Assembly: GCA_048499435.1 (NCBI GenBank)
Contig: JASNZW010000003.1
Span: forward strand, 558,001-622,000
Origin: DAOTWC01 sp048499435
GTDB taxonomy: Bacteria; Chloroflexota; Anaerolineae; Aggregatilineales; Phototrophicaceae
DNA: 64,000 nucleotides
Reading direction: 5' to 3'
Of the stretch, positions 26,520-35,072 are shown piece by piece (the stretch's first letter is position 1; every line of letters starts with the position of its first letter). Made by a program: the position numbers and the translations under genes. Below the pieces are notes generated by a model, which worked only from the letters and a program-made list of their open reading frames with translations, did not search any database and was not told the DNA's origin.

Positions 26520-27875
26520 TTACCCCTGCGCCGTTTCCAGGGCTACGCGCCCGCCCAGCAGCGCTATCTCGCTGACCTGCACGTCAAACTGGTGGCCAGA
26601 AGCGTAGAACCACACAGCCACAATCTGAACTGGCCGCTGGTCCGGCGGCAGCAGCGCGAACAGGTTGGCGCTGTCAAACGTGTACCACGTTTTAGGGTTA
26701 ATGAACTCGTGCGCCTGCCGGCAGCTGTTGCACTGCAGCGGGTACAAAAGCTGCTCATCGTTTGCCGAAAAGAAGCCGTGATACCACTTCTGCGCCTGCC
26801 CGTTCTGGTCAATGTAATCTACCCGCAGCATCAGCGGGCACTCGCTGCCCTCAATGCCGCAGGCGTTGAGCGACTGGAAATTGATGCTGAACGTGGCGCG
26901 CAGCGCCAGGTAATCAAACCCGCGCGCCACCACATCCAGGCCGGTCTGGCCAAAGGTCTGCACACACGATGTTCGCCCGTGCGTCGTCGCGTCGCCAAAC
27001 CGCTCCAGCCGCAGAAGCATAACCCCATCAACCATTTGCGACCGGTATGACCCCGGCGGGTCGTCGGTAGGGTCATTGTTGCACACCCAACCGGACAGCA
27101 GTTCCTGTGCGTCTCCGCTGCTCACGCTGGGGTTGAGCGCCGTAAAGCTGCTGTTCTGCAGCAGCTCGGTATAGCCCTGCCGGGTCTCGAAGGTGTTCGT
27201 TTCCGTGTCAACCACGCCCTGCCCGGCCACCGGCACAACATACCCCACCTGCGATCCAATCGGCACAAGCACCGCCATACCCGCGCGGTTCAGTACCTGC
27301 ACGCGCGTGTTCGACGTGTTGACGATGTAATCGCCGCTCTCGCTGAGGTTTATCAGCACGCCCTGGGTAGAGCGCAGCGTCACCAGCACATCGCGCCCCA
27401 GGTCAGGAACAATCGTGATATCGAACCGCCCCGACACATCCCGCAGGTCAACAAAGTAGCCCGATATGCTCCAGTTAAAACGCGGGCGCGCCGCCGTCCT
27501 CAGCGTCAGCGTCGAGTTGGTGTGCAGCGTCACAATGGCGATCAGGCGGCCATCGGCCAGCGTGTCACGGATAAACAGCTTAGCTTGCGACTGTGAATCG
27601 GTGCCGACCTCCGCGATGCCCGACAGGTTCACCGGTGTGCGCACCGAGCGCGCTATCGGGTCCGCCGGCTCAGTCACCTCAACCGACCCCCGGCTGACTG
27701 TCAGGTTCGAAAGCATCGGCACAGTGGACTGAAACAGGAAGAAATTCACCACAAAACCGGCAGCCGCGCACGTTACACAAAAGACCGCAAAAGCCATCAG
27801 CAGCACGCCCCACGCCAGCCGGTGTGGGTCCGTGCGCGCGTTCGATCGTTCCGGCAGAGCAGCAGTGTTGCTCAC
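26520..27875 (-). CDS. Membrane-anchored extracytoplasmic protein, unknown function
   Basis: A single membrane segment (about residues 21-50) follows a short cytoplasmic N-terminus and a GTG start. The external part of about 400 residues is beta-rich. Residues 60-215, with repeated short strands such as NSTLTLRTAARPRF and GDYIVNTSNTRVQVLNRAG, look FecR-like; the second half (about 235-451) resembles a carbohydrate-binding-type jelly roll with paired cysteines (CGIEGSEC, CNSCRQ). A TATAAT on the minus strand at 27915-27920 may belong to its promoter. I cannot name a family with confidence. Confidence 0.65.
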   Translation of the reverse strand: MSNTAALPERSNARTDPHRLAWGVLLMAFAVFCVTCAAAGFVVNFFLFQSTVPMLSNLTVSRGSVEVTEPADPIARSVRTPVNLSGIAEVGTDSQSQAKLFIRDTLADGRLIAIVTLHTNSTLTLRTAARPRFNWSISGYFVDLRDVSGRFDITIVPDLGRDVLVTLRSTQGVLINLSESGDYIVNTSNTRVQVLNRAGMAVLVPIGSQVGYVVPVAGQGVVDTETNTFETRQGYTELLQNSSFTALNPSVSSGDAQELLSGWVCNNDPTDDPPGSYRSQMVDGVMLLRLERFGDATTHGRTSCVQTFGQTGLDVVARGFDYLALRATFSINFQSLNACGIEGSECPLMLRVDYIDQNGQAQKWYHGFFSANDEQLLYPLQCNSCRQAHEFINPKTWYTFDSANLFALLPPDQRPVQIVAVWFYASGHQFDVQVSEIALLGGRVALETAQG

Positions 27876-27962
27876 AGGGGCGGGCCTCTTTATCGCACGT
27901 CACAGCAGACGCCGATTATATCACACCCCTCTGAAGCCGGTTCAACAGTCCCGGCGGCGCGG

Positions 27963-29234
27963 CTAACTCATGATGCTGTCGTAAAGCGCTTTGGTCTCCG
28001 CCTCCGGCGACCGGCCAGCCTGGTCCAGCTCATCAACCAGCCGCTGAAAATGCGCCGCCGCCTCGCTGCGCCGCCCCATGCGCGCATACAGCCGCATAAC
28101 CTCGCGGTGTATGTCTTCGCGGCTGCTGTCCTCGTTCAGCGCCCGCTGCAGCAGCCCCAGCGCGTGTTCTGGCCGGTCCTCAGCGAGCTGCACATGCGCC
28201 ATCTCGCTCAGCGCCTCCAGATACCCGGTCCGAAAATCGCGCCGCCGCTCCACAATCCAGGTGTCGCTGTGGCCCTGCAAAAATGGACCGCGATACAGCT
28301 CGATCGCCTTCTGCCACGCCGCCACCCGCTGCGGGCCATCGCCGTTGCGCCCTGCCATCAGCACGCCCACAAACGCCATCACATCGTACTGGATCGCGAG
28401 CGCCGGGTTCACCCGGTAGTACCCGTCCTCATGGATCAGCACGTCAATATTCAGCGCTTTATGCAGCCGGCGCTTCGTTACGTGAAACACGTTCACCGCC
28501 TGGTCGGTGTCCAGGTCCGGCCAGAACGCCTGGCAGATTTCCGACCGTGTGATGCTGGGCCGGTCAAGCGCGAAAAAGAACAGCAGGCGCGGCAGATGCC
28601 CTTCCCAGGAGTCGATCGGCTGCCCGTTCATCAGCACATAGCCCGGCCCCAGCGCGAACACCTCCAGCCGGTTCTGGCCGTTAGCTTCGATGTTGTAGAA
28701 ATCGTGCGCGATCAGCCGGTCATCCTCAAGCAGCACCGCCTGTTTCTGCGCGATCAGCGACACCCAGGGCAGCCGCGGCAGCGCGCGGCTGTTGATAACC
28801 AGCTTGCAGTGTGCCGGCAGCCGTTCGATCAGCCGTTCGACGAACGTCTGCACATCGTCGGCGCTGTCGCTGCGGTCATACTCGTCCAGGATGAGCAGAA
28901 ACGGCTCCGCGCTCAATTCGCCCAGGTCCTGCGCGAACGCGCCCACCAGCGTATCTATATCCGCCTGCTCGCTCGGCGCGAGCATGCTGACATGCCGGCC
29001 AAACATGGGGTGCTGCCGCGCCAGGTCGTGAATCAGTCCGGTCACAAACGACGGCACACTGATGTCGTCCGGCCCCAGCGCGTAGTAAAATACCCGCAGT
29101 TCGGGCGTGTTAATCAGCCGCGCCACCAGCATGGATCGGTAGCGCCCGCGCGGGTGCAGCAGCACAACCCGCGCATTGGCCGACTGCTCCCGAAATATCT
29201 GATAAGATTGATCTATCAGGCCGTGCAGATTCAT
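27963..29234 (-). CDS. BTAD/SARP-type transcriptional regulator with degenerate N-terminal STAND-like ATPase
   Basis: The C-terminal part has a SARP-like winged helix (about 188-280: LEVFALGPGYVLMNGQPI, RSEICQAFWPD, VFHVTKRRLHKAL). A bacterial transcriptional activation (BTAD) repeat region follows (about 285-423: ELYRGPFLQG, YLEALSEMAHVQL, SREDIHREVMRLYARMGRR). The N-terminal 180 residues resemble a STAND/AAA NTPase with a Walker B-like LLILDEYD (114-120), but the P-loop position reads HPRGRYRSML and lacks the GKT/S. I chose ATG 29234, with GAGGTGA upstream; a GTG at 29246 is an alternative. It is probably a DNA-binding activator; the targets are unknown. Confidence 0.82.
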   Translation of the reverse strand: MNLHGLIDQSYQIFREQSANARVVLLHPRGRYRSMLVARLINTPELRVFYYALGPDDISVPSFVTGLIHDLARQHPMFGRHVSMLAPSEQADIDTLVGAFAQDLGELSAEPFLLILDEYDRSDSADDVQTFVERLIERLPAHCKLVINSRALPRLPWVSLIAQKQAVLLEDDRLIAHDFYNIEANGQNRLEVFALGPGYVLMNGQPIDSWEGHLPRLLFFFALDRPSITRSEICQAFWPDLDTDQAVNVFHVTKRRLHKALNIDVLIHEDGYYRVNPALAIQYDVMAFVGVLMAGRNGDGPQRVAAWQKAIELYRGPFLQGHSDTWIVERRRDFRTGYLEALSEMAHVQLAEDRPEHALGLLQRALNEDSSREDIHREVMRLYARMGRRSEAAAHFQRLVDELDQAGRSPEAETKALYDSIMS

Positions 29235-29250
29235 GAGAAAAATCACCTCG

Positions 29251-29278
29251 TGTATAGCTGAACTGCGTTATTGCGCAA
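29251..29278 (-). promoter_or_regulatory. Possible promoter of the SARP-type regulator gene
   Basis: On the minus strand TTGCGC (29278-29273), a 16-bp spacer and TATACA (29256-29251) lie 16 bp upstream of the start. A small inverted repeat (TGCG-N6-CGCA) overlaps it and could be an operator. Confidence 0.42.
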
Positions 29279-29353
29279 ATTCTACCATGTCAATAAGACA
29301 AGTGCTAATGTCCAAGTAGCTCTACCTTACAAGTGTATCGGAAGGACGCAACC

Positions 29354-29860
29354 TTGGCGAAACCAGGCCGCCCCCTCGGGCTTTCCCTTGCCATCATCAC
29401 CAGCGCGCTGCTGTTTTCGCTGCTGCCGCTGCTGCAGGTCGCCATTCTTCTGCTGCTGCGGGAACGCCTGCACGCCGTCGAATCGCTGGAGGCCGGCGGC
29501 GTGGTGGGCAGCTACCTGACCGGTGTATCGGACAGCCGGCTACTGCTGCAAGCCGGGCTGGGGCTGATCTTCTTCGTGATCGCGCTGGCCGCCTGGCGCG
29601 GCAGGCCGCCGGCCATCCGCCTCATAACGGTTATCGCCGTGCTGCTGCTCACCGCCCTGACGATCGCGCTGGACCTGTCCGCCGCCCAGCCCCCCGCCGC
29701 CGGTGAAGGTTTTGATTCCAGCGCCGGGCTGGCGGGCAGCTTGCGGCAGGCGCGCAGCGCGATCAGCCTGCTGGTCGCGCTGTATGTGGTGTGGTATATC
29801 AACCGGGGGCCGGCCCGCGCGTTTTATCGCGGCTATTATCTTGAGGACCCCCGTCCCTAA
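29354..29860 (+). CDS. Four-helix membrane protein, unknown function
   Basis: The 168-residue product has four hydrophobic segments (about 10-32, 58-76, 84-102 and 130-148) and a short external loop between the first two. I chose TTG 29354 because GGAAGGA lies 7 bp upstream; a GTG at 29333 would precede that site. It starts opposite the SARP-type gene and ends at a strong terminator. No family is recognised. Confidence 0.65.
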   Translation: MAKPGRPLGLSLAIITSALLFSLLPLLQVAILLLLRERLHAVESLEAGGVVGSYLTGVSDSRLLLQAGLGLIFFVIALAAWRGRPPAIRLITVIAVLLLTALTIALDLSAAQPPAAGEGFDSSAGLAGSLRQARSAISLLVALYVVWYINRGPARAFYRGYYLEDPRP

Positions 29861-29893
29861 CCCTCTCGCGCCCTGCCCGCTGCACTAAACACG

Positions 29894-29930
29894 AAAGGCC
29901 GCACGCTGCTTTTGTGCGGCCTTTGTTATC
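29894..29930. terminator. Bidirectional intrinsic terminator
   Basis: An 11-bp perfect stem (AAAGGCCGCAC, 29894-29904, with GTGCGGCCTTT, 29914-29924) is flanked by A-rich and T-rich tracts. It lies between convergent genes and can serve both strands. Confidence 0.85.
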
Positions 29931-29953
29931 CCGCCTGGTCAGCGCCTGCCAGC

Positions 29954-31696
29954 TCAGCCGCCCGCCTTTTCCTGTTCCTCCAGCTCCATCCGCACCAGCT
30001 CGCGCCGCAGCGTCTTAAGCACGTCGGACTTGGGCAGTTCGGCAATAAAAGCGATGCGGCGCGGCACTTCGTAAGGCGCCAGCCGCTGCTCACAGTGCTT
30101 GATAAGTTCCTCTGCGGTAACGCTCATGCCGGGCTTTAACACAACCCACGCCTTCAGCGACTCCTGCCCTTCCTTCTGCGGGTGCGGCACCGACGCCACG
30201 CCCACTTCCAGCACCGCCGGGTGGTCCTTCAGCACGTTCTCCACCGCCGCCGGGTACACGTTATACCCGCCAATCAGCGCCATGTCCTTCTTGCGATCCA
30301 CAATATAGAAATAGCCATCGTCGTCCATCCGCGCGATGTCGCCCGTGTACAGCCAGGTCTTGCCGTCTTTCTGGCGCAGCGAATTGGCCGTCTCGGTCGG
30401 CATGCCGTGATAGCCTACCATGATGTTCGGCCCGGCCATCAGCAGCTCGCCCACCTCGCCCACCGGCACATCGGTCTCGCCATCGTCCAGGCTGACGATG
30501 CGCATATCCATATCCGGCAGCGGCAGGCCAATAGACCCCTGCCGGTTCTCGCCGTAAACCGGGTTCACGTGTGTGGCCGTCGGCGCTTCGCTCATGCCGA
30601 AGCCCTCCAGCAGCCGCCCGCCGCTGAGGCGCTCGAACTCACGCTTAGTAGCCGCTGGCAGCGGCGCGGAGCCGCTGACACACGCGCGGATCGAACTCAG
30701 GCTCACCTGCCCCGATGTAATCTTCGCGTGGTTATTGATGCCGTTAAACAGCGCCGGCACGCCGTGAAACAGCGTCGGCTTAAACTTGTCAATCGTGCCC
30801 ACAACATCGTCAAGCAGGCGCGCGTTCGGAACCAGCGCGATCTTTGACCCCAGATAAACGGCGACGCTCAGGACTGCCACCATACCGAACACGTGGAACA
30901 TCGGGATCGCGCCCAGGAACACCTCGTTTTCCTGCGCCTGCAGCACGGCGATCATTTGCAGCGTGTTGGCGACCAGCCCTTTATGTTTCGACATCGCCGC
31001 TTTTGAAACGCCGGTTGTGCCGCCTGTATACTGAAACAGCGCCAGGTCCTCGCCGGTAACCTGTACGTTGGGCTTCCGCCCGGCATATTTAGCCAGCACG
31101 TCCTGCAGCCAGAAATCGCCGGCCGCCAGGTCCTCGACGCGGTGGCCTTCCTTCTTCTCGCGCGCCACCGTAAACAGCGTGCGCGCCAGGCCCGGCAGAT
31201 ATTCCTTCACGTTAGTCACGATAACGTGCTTCACTTTTGTGCGCGCCTGGATCGCCTTGATATTGTGGTAAAACAGGCTCATCACAATGACTATCTCGGC
31301 CCCGCAGTCATTGATCTGATACGCGAGCTTTTCCGGCGGGTACGTGGGGTTGGTGGCTGCCACCACGCCCCCGGCCTTCAGCACCGCGTAAAAACTGATC
31401 ACATACGCGGCGATATTGGGCATCACCAGCGCCACACAGGCGCCCTTCTTCAGCCCCAGCTCCACCAGCGCCGCCGCCAGCGCGTCCGACTGCCTGTCCA
31501 GTTCGCCATACGTCAGCTCGGTGCCTACGCGGCCCACAACAGGCAGGTGCGCGCTGGTGATAAGCGCCGCCGCATCGGGCGTCCGCCGGGCCGAATCGCT
31601 CAGAAAACTGTGCAGCGGCACGTCCGGATAAGTCAGCGTTGTTGGCACGCCCGGATCATATTTTCTGGTCCAGGGGCGTTCAGAATAAGTAACCAT
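29954..31696 (-). CDS. fadD: Long-chain acyl-CoA synthetase (AMP-forming)
   Basis: This enzyme activates fatty acids to acyl-CoA through an acyl-adenylate. The 580-residue product has the AMP-binding P-loop FQYTGGTTGVSKAAM, the adenylation motif LLEGFGMSEAPTATHVNP, and the hinge and C-terminal motifs YTGDIARMDDDGYFYIVDRKKDM and a late LRRELV. I chose ATG 31696, which lies 10 bp after AGGGAG. It follows the thioesterase gene by 33 bp, so acyl-CoA formation and hydrolysis are encoded together. Chain-length preference cannot be read from sequence. Confidence 0.93.
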   Translation of the reverse strand: MVTYSERPWTRKYDPGVPTTLTYPDVPLHSFLSDSARRTPDAAALITSAHLPVVGRVGTELTYGELDRQSDALAAALVELGLKKGACVALVMPNIAAYVISFYAVLKAGGVVAATNPTYPPEKLAYQINDCGAEIVIVMSLFYHNIKAIQARTKVKHVIVTNVKEYLPGLARTLFTVAREKKEGHRVEDLAAGDFWLQDVLAKYAGRKPNVQVTGEDLALFQYTGGTTGVSKAAMSKHKGLVANTLQMIAVLQAQENEVFLGAIPMFHVFGMVAVLSVAVYLGSKIALVPNARLLDDVVGTIDKFKPTLFHGVPALFNGINNHAKITSGQVSLSSIRACVSGSAPLPAATKREFERLSGGRLLEGFGMSEAPTATHVNPVYGENRQGSIGLPLPDMDMRIVSLDDGETDVPVGEVGELLMAGPNIMVGYHGMPTETANSLRQKDGKTWLYTGDIARMDDDGYFYIVDRKKDMALIGGYNVYPAAVENVLKDHPAVLEVGVASVPHPQKEGQESLKAWVVLKPGMSVTAEELIKHCEQRLAPYEVPRRIAFIAELPKSDVLKTLRRELVRMELEEQEKAGG

Positions 31697-31729
31697 GGTT
31701 AACAATCTCCCTGAATATTCAAGTTGTCT

Positions 31730-32143
31730 TTACGTGCCTGCCCATGAACGCCAGCTCTCCGGCAGTTTAGCGACCTGGCCGTCCCGCGTTACACAGATAT
31801 GCTTGCTGAACCCGGTAACCAGCACCTCGCGGGTTGCGGCGACCACAATCTCATAGGCGAACGTGAGCGCCCGGCTTTTCATTTCCTGAATCCAGCAGCG
31901 CACACTGATCTGCTGACCATACACCGCCGGTTTCAGATAGCGCGCCCCCACCTCGCTCACTACCAGAAAATACCCCTGTTCCTCAAAGTGCGCGTAATCG
32001 CTGCCGCGCTGGCGAGCGTAGCTGCTGCGCCCTTCCTCAAAATAAACAATAAAACTGGCGTGATGCACCACACGCATCGCGTCAGTTTCGGCATAGCGGA
32101 CGAAAAAGGTCGTCTCCGCCACAAACCTGTCCGTCGGAGCCAC
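31730..32143 (-). CDS. Acyl-CoA thioesterase (YbgC/4HBT family)
   Basis: Hot-dog-fold thioesterases hydrolyse acyl-CoA esters. The 137-residue product contains FFVRYAETDAMRVVHHASFIVYFEEGR, with the catalytic-type Asp of the YbgC/4-hydroxybenzoyl-CoA group, followed by LVVSEVGARYLKPAVYGQQISV. I chose GTG 32143 because AGGTGGGGG stands just upstream and the family domain begins at once. Longer frames overlap hisE and carry unrelated sequence. It lies 79 bp after hisE, on the same strand, and may read through from the his operon. Confidence 0.87.
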   Translation of the reverse strand: MAPTDRFVAETTFFVRYAETDAMRVVHHASFIVYFEEGRSSYARQRGSDYAHFEEQGYFLVVSEVGARYLKPAVYGQQISVRCWIQEMKSRALTFAYEIVVAATREVLVTGFSKHICVTRDGQVAKLPESWRSWAGT

Positions 32144-32222
32144 GCGCAACCCCCACCTGCACACTAAACTGGTTGGAAGCATACCCAATTCAGCTAACGC
32201 GGGCAAGGAAATCAGCCCGCGC

Positions 32223-32510
32223 TTATCGGGGGCGGTGGCGGCGTTCAAGCTCTGCCATCACATCCTCAAGCGCGATGTCCAACTGCGCCATCAGCACCAG
32301 CGTGTGATAGTACAGGTCCGCCAGCTCGCCGATCTGCTCAGCGCGGCCCTGCCCCAGTGCCGCCACGACGACTTCCGTCGCTTCCTCGCCCACCTTCTGC
32401 GCGATCTTATTCACGCCGCCGTCGAACAGGCGGTTGGTGTAACTTTCAGCCTGCGGGTGCGTTTTGCGCTCCCTGATCACGCTTTCCAGCCGCGCCAGCA
32501 TATCAGGCAT
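32223..32510 (-). CDS. hisE: Phosphoribosyl-ATP pyrophosphatase
   Basis: HisE removes pyrophosphate from phosphoribosyl-ATP, the second step of histidine synthesis. The 95-residue product begins MPDMLARLESVIRERK. It carries the MazG-like helical motifs KIAQKVGEEATEVVVAA and ELADLYYHTLVLM. It starts inside the end of hisI (8-bp overlap). The long frame to 32723 is out of frame with hisI and rejected. hisE and hisI are separate genes here, not the fused hisIE of enterics. Confidence 0.95.
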   Translation of the reverse strand: MPDMLARLESVIRERKTHPQAESYTNRLFDGGVNKIAQKVGEEATEVVVAALGQGRAEQIGELADLYYHTLVLMAQLDIALEDVMAELERRHRPR

Positions 32511-32847
32511 GTGAGTTCTCGCTTTGCAATACGTCGTCCAGTGTGCGGAAGAAACAGGAAATCGCGCCCGTGTGGCAGGCCGGCCCCGCCGGTTCCACCA
32601 GCACCAGCAGCGTATCCGCGTCGCAGTCGGCGTAAATCGCCCGCACCGCCTGCGTGTTGCCCGATACAGCGCCCTTATGCCACAATTCCTGCCGCTGCCG
32701 GCTCCAGAAAACAGTTTCACCACTTTCCAGCGTTTTCGCCAGCGACTCCGCGTTCATATACGCCACCATCAACACCTGCCGGGTGTCTGCGTCCTGCACA
32801 ACCGCCGGTATCAGCCCCTGCGCGTTCCAGTTAAGCCGGTCAAACAC
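32503..32847 (-). CDS. hisI: Phosphoribosyl-AMP cyclohydrolase
   Basis: HisI opens the adenine ring of phosphoribosyl-AMP. The 114-residue product has VLMVAYMNAESLAKTLESG, FWSRQRQELWHKGAVSGN, and the metal ligands in DCDADTLLVLV, with a final Cys-containing GPACHTG. Its start overlaps the end of hisF by 8 bp, and its stop overlaps the start of hisE, so translation is tightly coupled. Confidence 0.96.
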   Translation of the reverse strand: MFDRLNWNAQGLIPAVVQDADTRQVLMVAYMNAESLAKTLESGETVFWSRQRQELWHKGAVSGNTQAVRAIYADCDADTLLVLVEPAGPACHTGAISCFFRTLDDVLQSENSHA

Positions 32848-33619
32848 CGTCGCCCTCCCATCCCGTCAGGCGCACCGGCACGCCCTGCGCGGCCAGGCTG
32901 CGCTTCAGGTCGCCAATGCGGATTTCGTTATAGTGAAACAGCGACGCCGCCAGCGCCGCGTCCGCCCCGCCAGCCGTAAGCGCCTCATAAAAGTGCGCCG
33001 CCGTGCCCGCCCCACCCGACGCGATCACCGGGATCGAAACTGCCTCAACCACCGCCCGCGTCAGCTCCAGGTTGTAGCCAGCCCTCGTGCCGTCCCGGTC
33101 CATGCTCGTCAGCAGAATCTCGCCCGCGCCCCGGTCCTCAACTTCTCGCGCCCAGGCCACCGCCTCACGCCCGGTGGGCACGCGCCCGCCGTTGATAAAC
33201 ACCTCCCACCTGCCGTCAACCAGCTTGGGGTCAATGGCGACAACCATGCACTGGCTGCCAAAACCCCACGCGCCCTGGTTAATCAGGTCCGGGTTTTTTA
33301 TCGCCGCGCTGTTGATCGAAACCTTGTCCGCCCCCGCCAGCAGCGTCGCCCGGATATCGTCAATGCTGCGGATGCCGCCGCCCACACAGAACGGCATGAA
33401 CACCGTGTCCGCCACCCGCCGCACCATATCCAGCGTCGTGTTCCGGTTCTCGTGCGAGGCGGTGATGTCGAGGAACACCAGTTCATCCGCGCCCTCGCGG
33501 TCGTAAACCGCCGCCTGCTCCACCGGGTCGCCCGCGTCGCGCAGGTTGACAAAGTTAACGCCCTTCACCACCCGCCCGTTCAGCACATCCAGGCACGGGA
33601 TAATCCGTTTAGCCAGCAT
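32840..33619 (-). CDS. hisF: Imidazole glycerol phosphate synthase cyclase subunit
   Basis: HisF takes ammonia from HisH and makes imidazole-glycerol phosphate and AICAR. The 259-residue TIM barrel has the catalytic aspartate in IPCLDVLNGRVVKGVNF near the start and the second in TSMDRDGTRAGYN. The phosphate sites are GGGIRS and ASGGAG. It overlaps the end of hisA by 11 bp. Confidence 0.98.
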   Translation of the reverse strand: MLAKRIIPCLDVLNGRVVKGVNFVNLRDAGDPVEQAAVYDREGADELVFLDITASHENRNTTLDMVRRVADTVFMPFCVGGGIRSIDDIRATLLAGADKVSINSAAIKNPDLINQGAWGFGSQCMVVAIDPKLVDGRWEVFINGGRVPTGREAVAWAREVEDRGAGEILLTSMDRDGTRAGYNLELTRAVVEAVSIPVIASGGAGTAAHFYEALTAGGADAALAASLFHYNEIRIGDLKRSLAAQGVPVRLTGWEGDGV

Positions 33620-34340
33620 CCGTCGTCCCCTCAGCGGCTGCCAGCGCCGCCGCCAGCGTCAGCTCGCCGCGGTACAGCGCCATGCCAATAATCACGCCGG
33701 CAGCGCCGCCCGCCCGCAGCGCGCGGATTTCTTCCACCCGCCGCACGCCGCCCGACGCGATCACGGCCAGGCCCGTCGCGCGCGCCAGCGCCGTCGTCGC
33801 CGCCACGTTGCTCCCTTCCAGGCTGCCATCACGGCGCACATCAGTGAACAGCGCGTGGCGCACGCCCAGCCCGGCCATCTCCCGCCCCAGCGCCGCCGGT
33901 GTCATCTCCGCCGTCTGCTGCCAGCCGTGGGTGGCAATCTGACCATCGCGCGCGTCCAGCGCCACGCACACCCGGTCCGCGCCCCAGCGCCTGACCGCCT
34001 CCGCTACCACCTGCGGTTCGCGCACGGCCACCGTCCCCAGAACCACCCGGTCCGCGCCGCCCGCCAGCGCCACCGCGATGTCGTCCAGGCCGCGCAGCCC
34101 GCCGCCAAACTGCACTTTGACGTCCAGCCGCGCCACCGCCGCCAGAATCGCGCCGTTGTCGTTGGCGGCGGCCAGCGCGCCATCCAGGTTAACCATGTGT
34201 ATCCACTGCGCGCCCTGGTCAACCCACTGCTGCGCGGTCGCCAGCGGGTCATGGCCGAAAACCGTCTGGCGCAGCGGATCGCCTTCCTTCAGCCGCACGA
34301 CGCGCCCGCCGCGCAGGTCAATCGCCGGGTAGACGATCAT
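33609..34340 (-). CDS. hisA: ProFAR isomerase
   Basis: HisA performs an Amadori isomerisation of ProFAR to PRFAR. The 243-residue TIM barrel begins MIVYPAIDLRGGRVVRLKEGD, with the catalytic Asp in PAIDLRGG. The other motifs are VQFGGGLRGLDD, FTDVRRDGSLEG and ASGGVRRVEEI. Its ATG overlaps the hisH stop by 4 nt (ATGA). Confidence 0.98.
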   Translation of the reverse strand: MIVYPAIDLRGGRVVRLKEGDPLRQTVFGHDPLATAQQWVDQGAQWIHMVNLDGALAAANDNGAILAAVARLDVKVQFGGGLRGLDDIAVALAGGADRVVLGTVAVREPQVVAEAVRRWGADRVCVALDARDGQIATHGWQQTAEMTPAALGREMAGLGVRHALFTDVRRDGSLEGSNVAATTALARATGLAVIASGGVRRVEEIRALRAGGAAGVIIGMALYRGELTLAAALAAAEGTTDAG

Positions 34341-34951
34341 GATGCCAGCTCCAGAAAGTTCGCCAGCAGCCTGAGGCCAGCGCGCTGGCTTTTCTCCGGG
34401 TGGAACTGCACGCCGTACAGGCTGCCGCGCTGCACCGCCGCCGTAAACGGCGCGCCGTAGTGCGCCGTCGCGATAACGTCCTCCGGTTCAGCCGGCGCGC
34501 AGTAATAGCTGTGCACAAAATAGGCTGAAGCGCCCGCCGCCAGCCCGGCCAGCAGCGGCGTTTCCCTGGTCACTTCCAATTGATTCCAGCCCATGTGCGG
34601 GACTTTATAGCCCTTTAGCCGCGGGAAGCGCGTCACGCGCCCCGGCAGCAGGCCAAGCCCATCGTGCTCGCCCATTTCGTCGCTGCGCTCGAACAGGAAC
34701 TGCATCCCCAGGCAGATGCCCAGGTACGGCACGCCGCCGCTGGCCGCCGCCCGCAGCGGTTCCACTAGTTCCTGCCGCCGAAGCTGTTCCATCCCCGCGC
34801 CAAACGCGCCCACCCCCGGCAGGATAATTTTGCGCGCGCCGCGCAGGTCAGCGGGCGTGCGCGCCAGGCGCAGGTCCGGCACCCCCAGGTGCTTCAGCGC
34901 GTGCAGCACGCTTCGCAGATTCCCGGCCCCGTAGTCAATAACAGCCAGCAT
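34337..34951 (-). CDS. hisH: Imidazole glycerol phosphate synthase glutaminase subunit
   Basis: HisH is a class I glutamine amidotransferase that feeds ammonia to HisF. The 204-residue product begins MLAVIDYGAGNLRSVLHAL. It has the nucleophile Cys in YLGICLGMQFLF and the His-Glu pair in GVQFHPEKSQ. I chose ATG 34951, preceded by a G-rich site (AAAGGGGGG). The longer frame to 35017 would run back through the leader terminator and adds 22 unconserved residues. It is the first gene of the hisHAFIE operon. Confidence 0.97.
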   Translation of the reverse strand: MLAVIDYGAGNLRSVLHALKHLGVPDLRLARTPADLRGARKIILPGVGAFGAGMEQLRRQELVEPLRAAASGGVPYLGICLGMQFLFERSDEMGEHDGLGLLPGRVTRFPRLKGYKVPHMGWNQLEVTRETPLLAGLAAGASAYFVHSYYCAPAEPEDVIATAHYGAPFTAAVQRGSLYGVQFHPEKSQRAGLRLLANFLELAS

Positions 34952-34984
34952 ATCGCCTGCCCCCCTTTGCCCGGTGCAGTGAAC

Positions 34985-35007
34985 AAAAAATCCCGCCAGG
35001 CGCGGGA
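34985..35007 (-). terminator. Attenuator terminator of the his operon
   Basis: On the minus strand TCCCGC (35007-35002) pairs with GCGGGA (34996-34991) across a 5-nt loop and is followed by TTTTTT (34990-34985). It lies 34 bp upstream of the hisH start, between the leader peptide and the first structural gene, so it must be bypassed for expression. Confidence 0.88.
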
Positions 35008-35013
35008 CAATGC

Positions 35014-35072
35014 ACATAACAGCGGCAGCTACAGCAGCTTACGGGCGGCCCGACGCCTGCGTCCAGTTATGT
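35014..35072 (-). promoter_or_regulatory. Alternative pairing segments of the his leader RNA
   Basis: In the transcript, ACATAAC (35072-35066) is perfectly complementary to GTTATGT (35020-35014). The first of these covers the fourth His codon of the leader peptide. In addition CAGGCG (35059-35054) is complementary to CGCCTG (35002-34997) within the terminator arm and loop. A ribosome stalled on the His codons would cover the first segment and could free the second to open the terminator. The pairings are seen; the switching is inferred. Confidence 0.6.

Noticed and set aside
27822..29261. Open frame of 479 codons on the plus strand
   Set aside because: It is antisense to the SARP-type gene, which has clear winged-helix and BTAD motifs. 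The plus-strand frame is His/Arg/Gln-rich low-information sequence.
34952..35017. N-terminal extension of hisH to 35017
   Set aside because: It would translate the attenuator terminator, and the added 22 residues match nothing in HisH. The start at 34951 has a G-rich ribosome binding site and the conserved opening.
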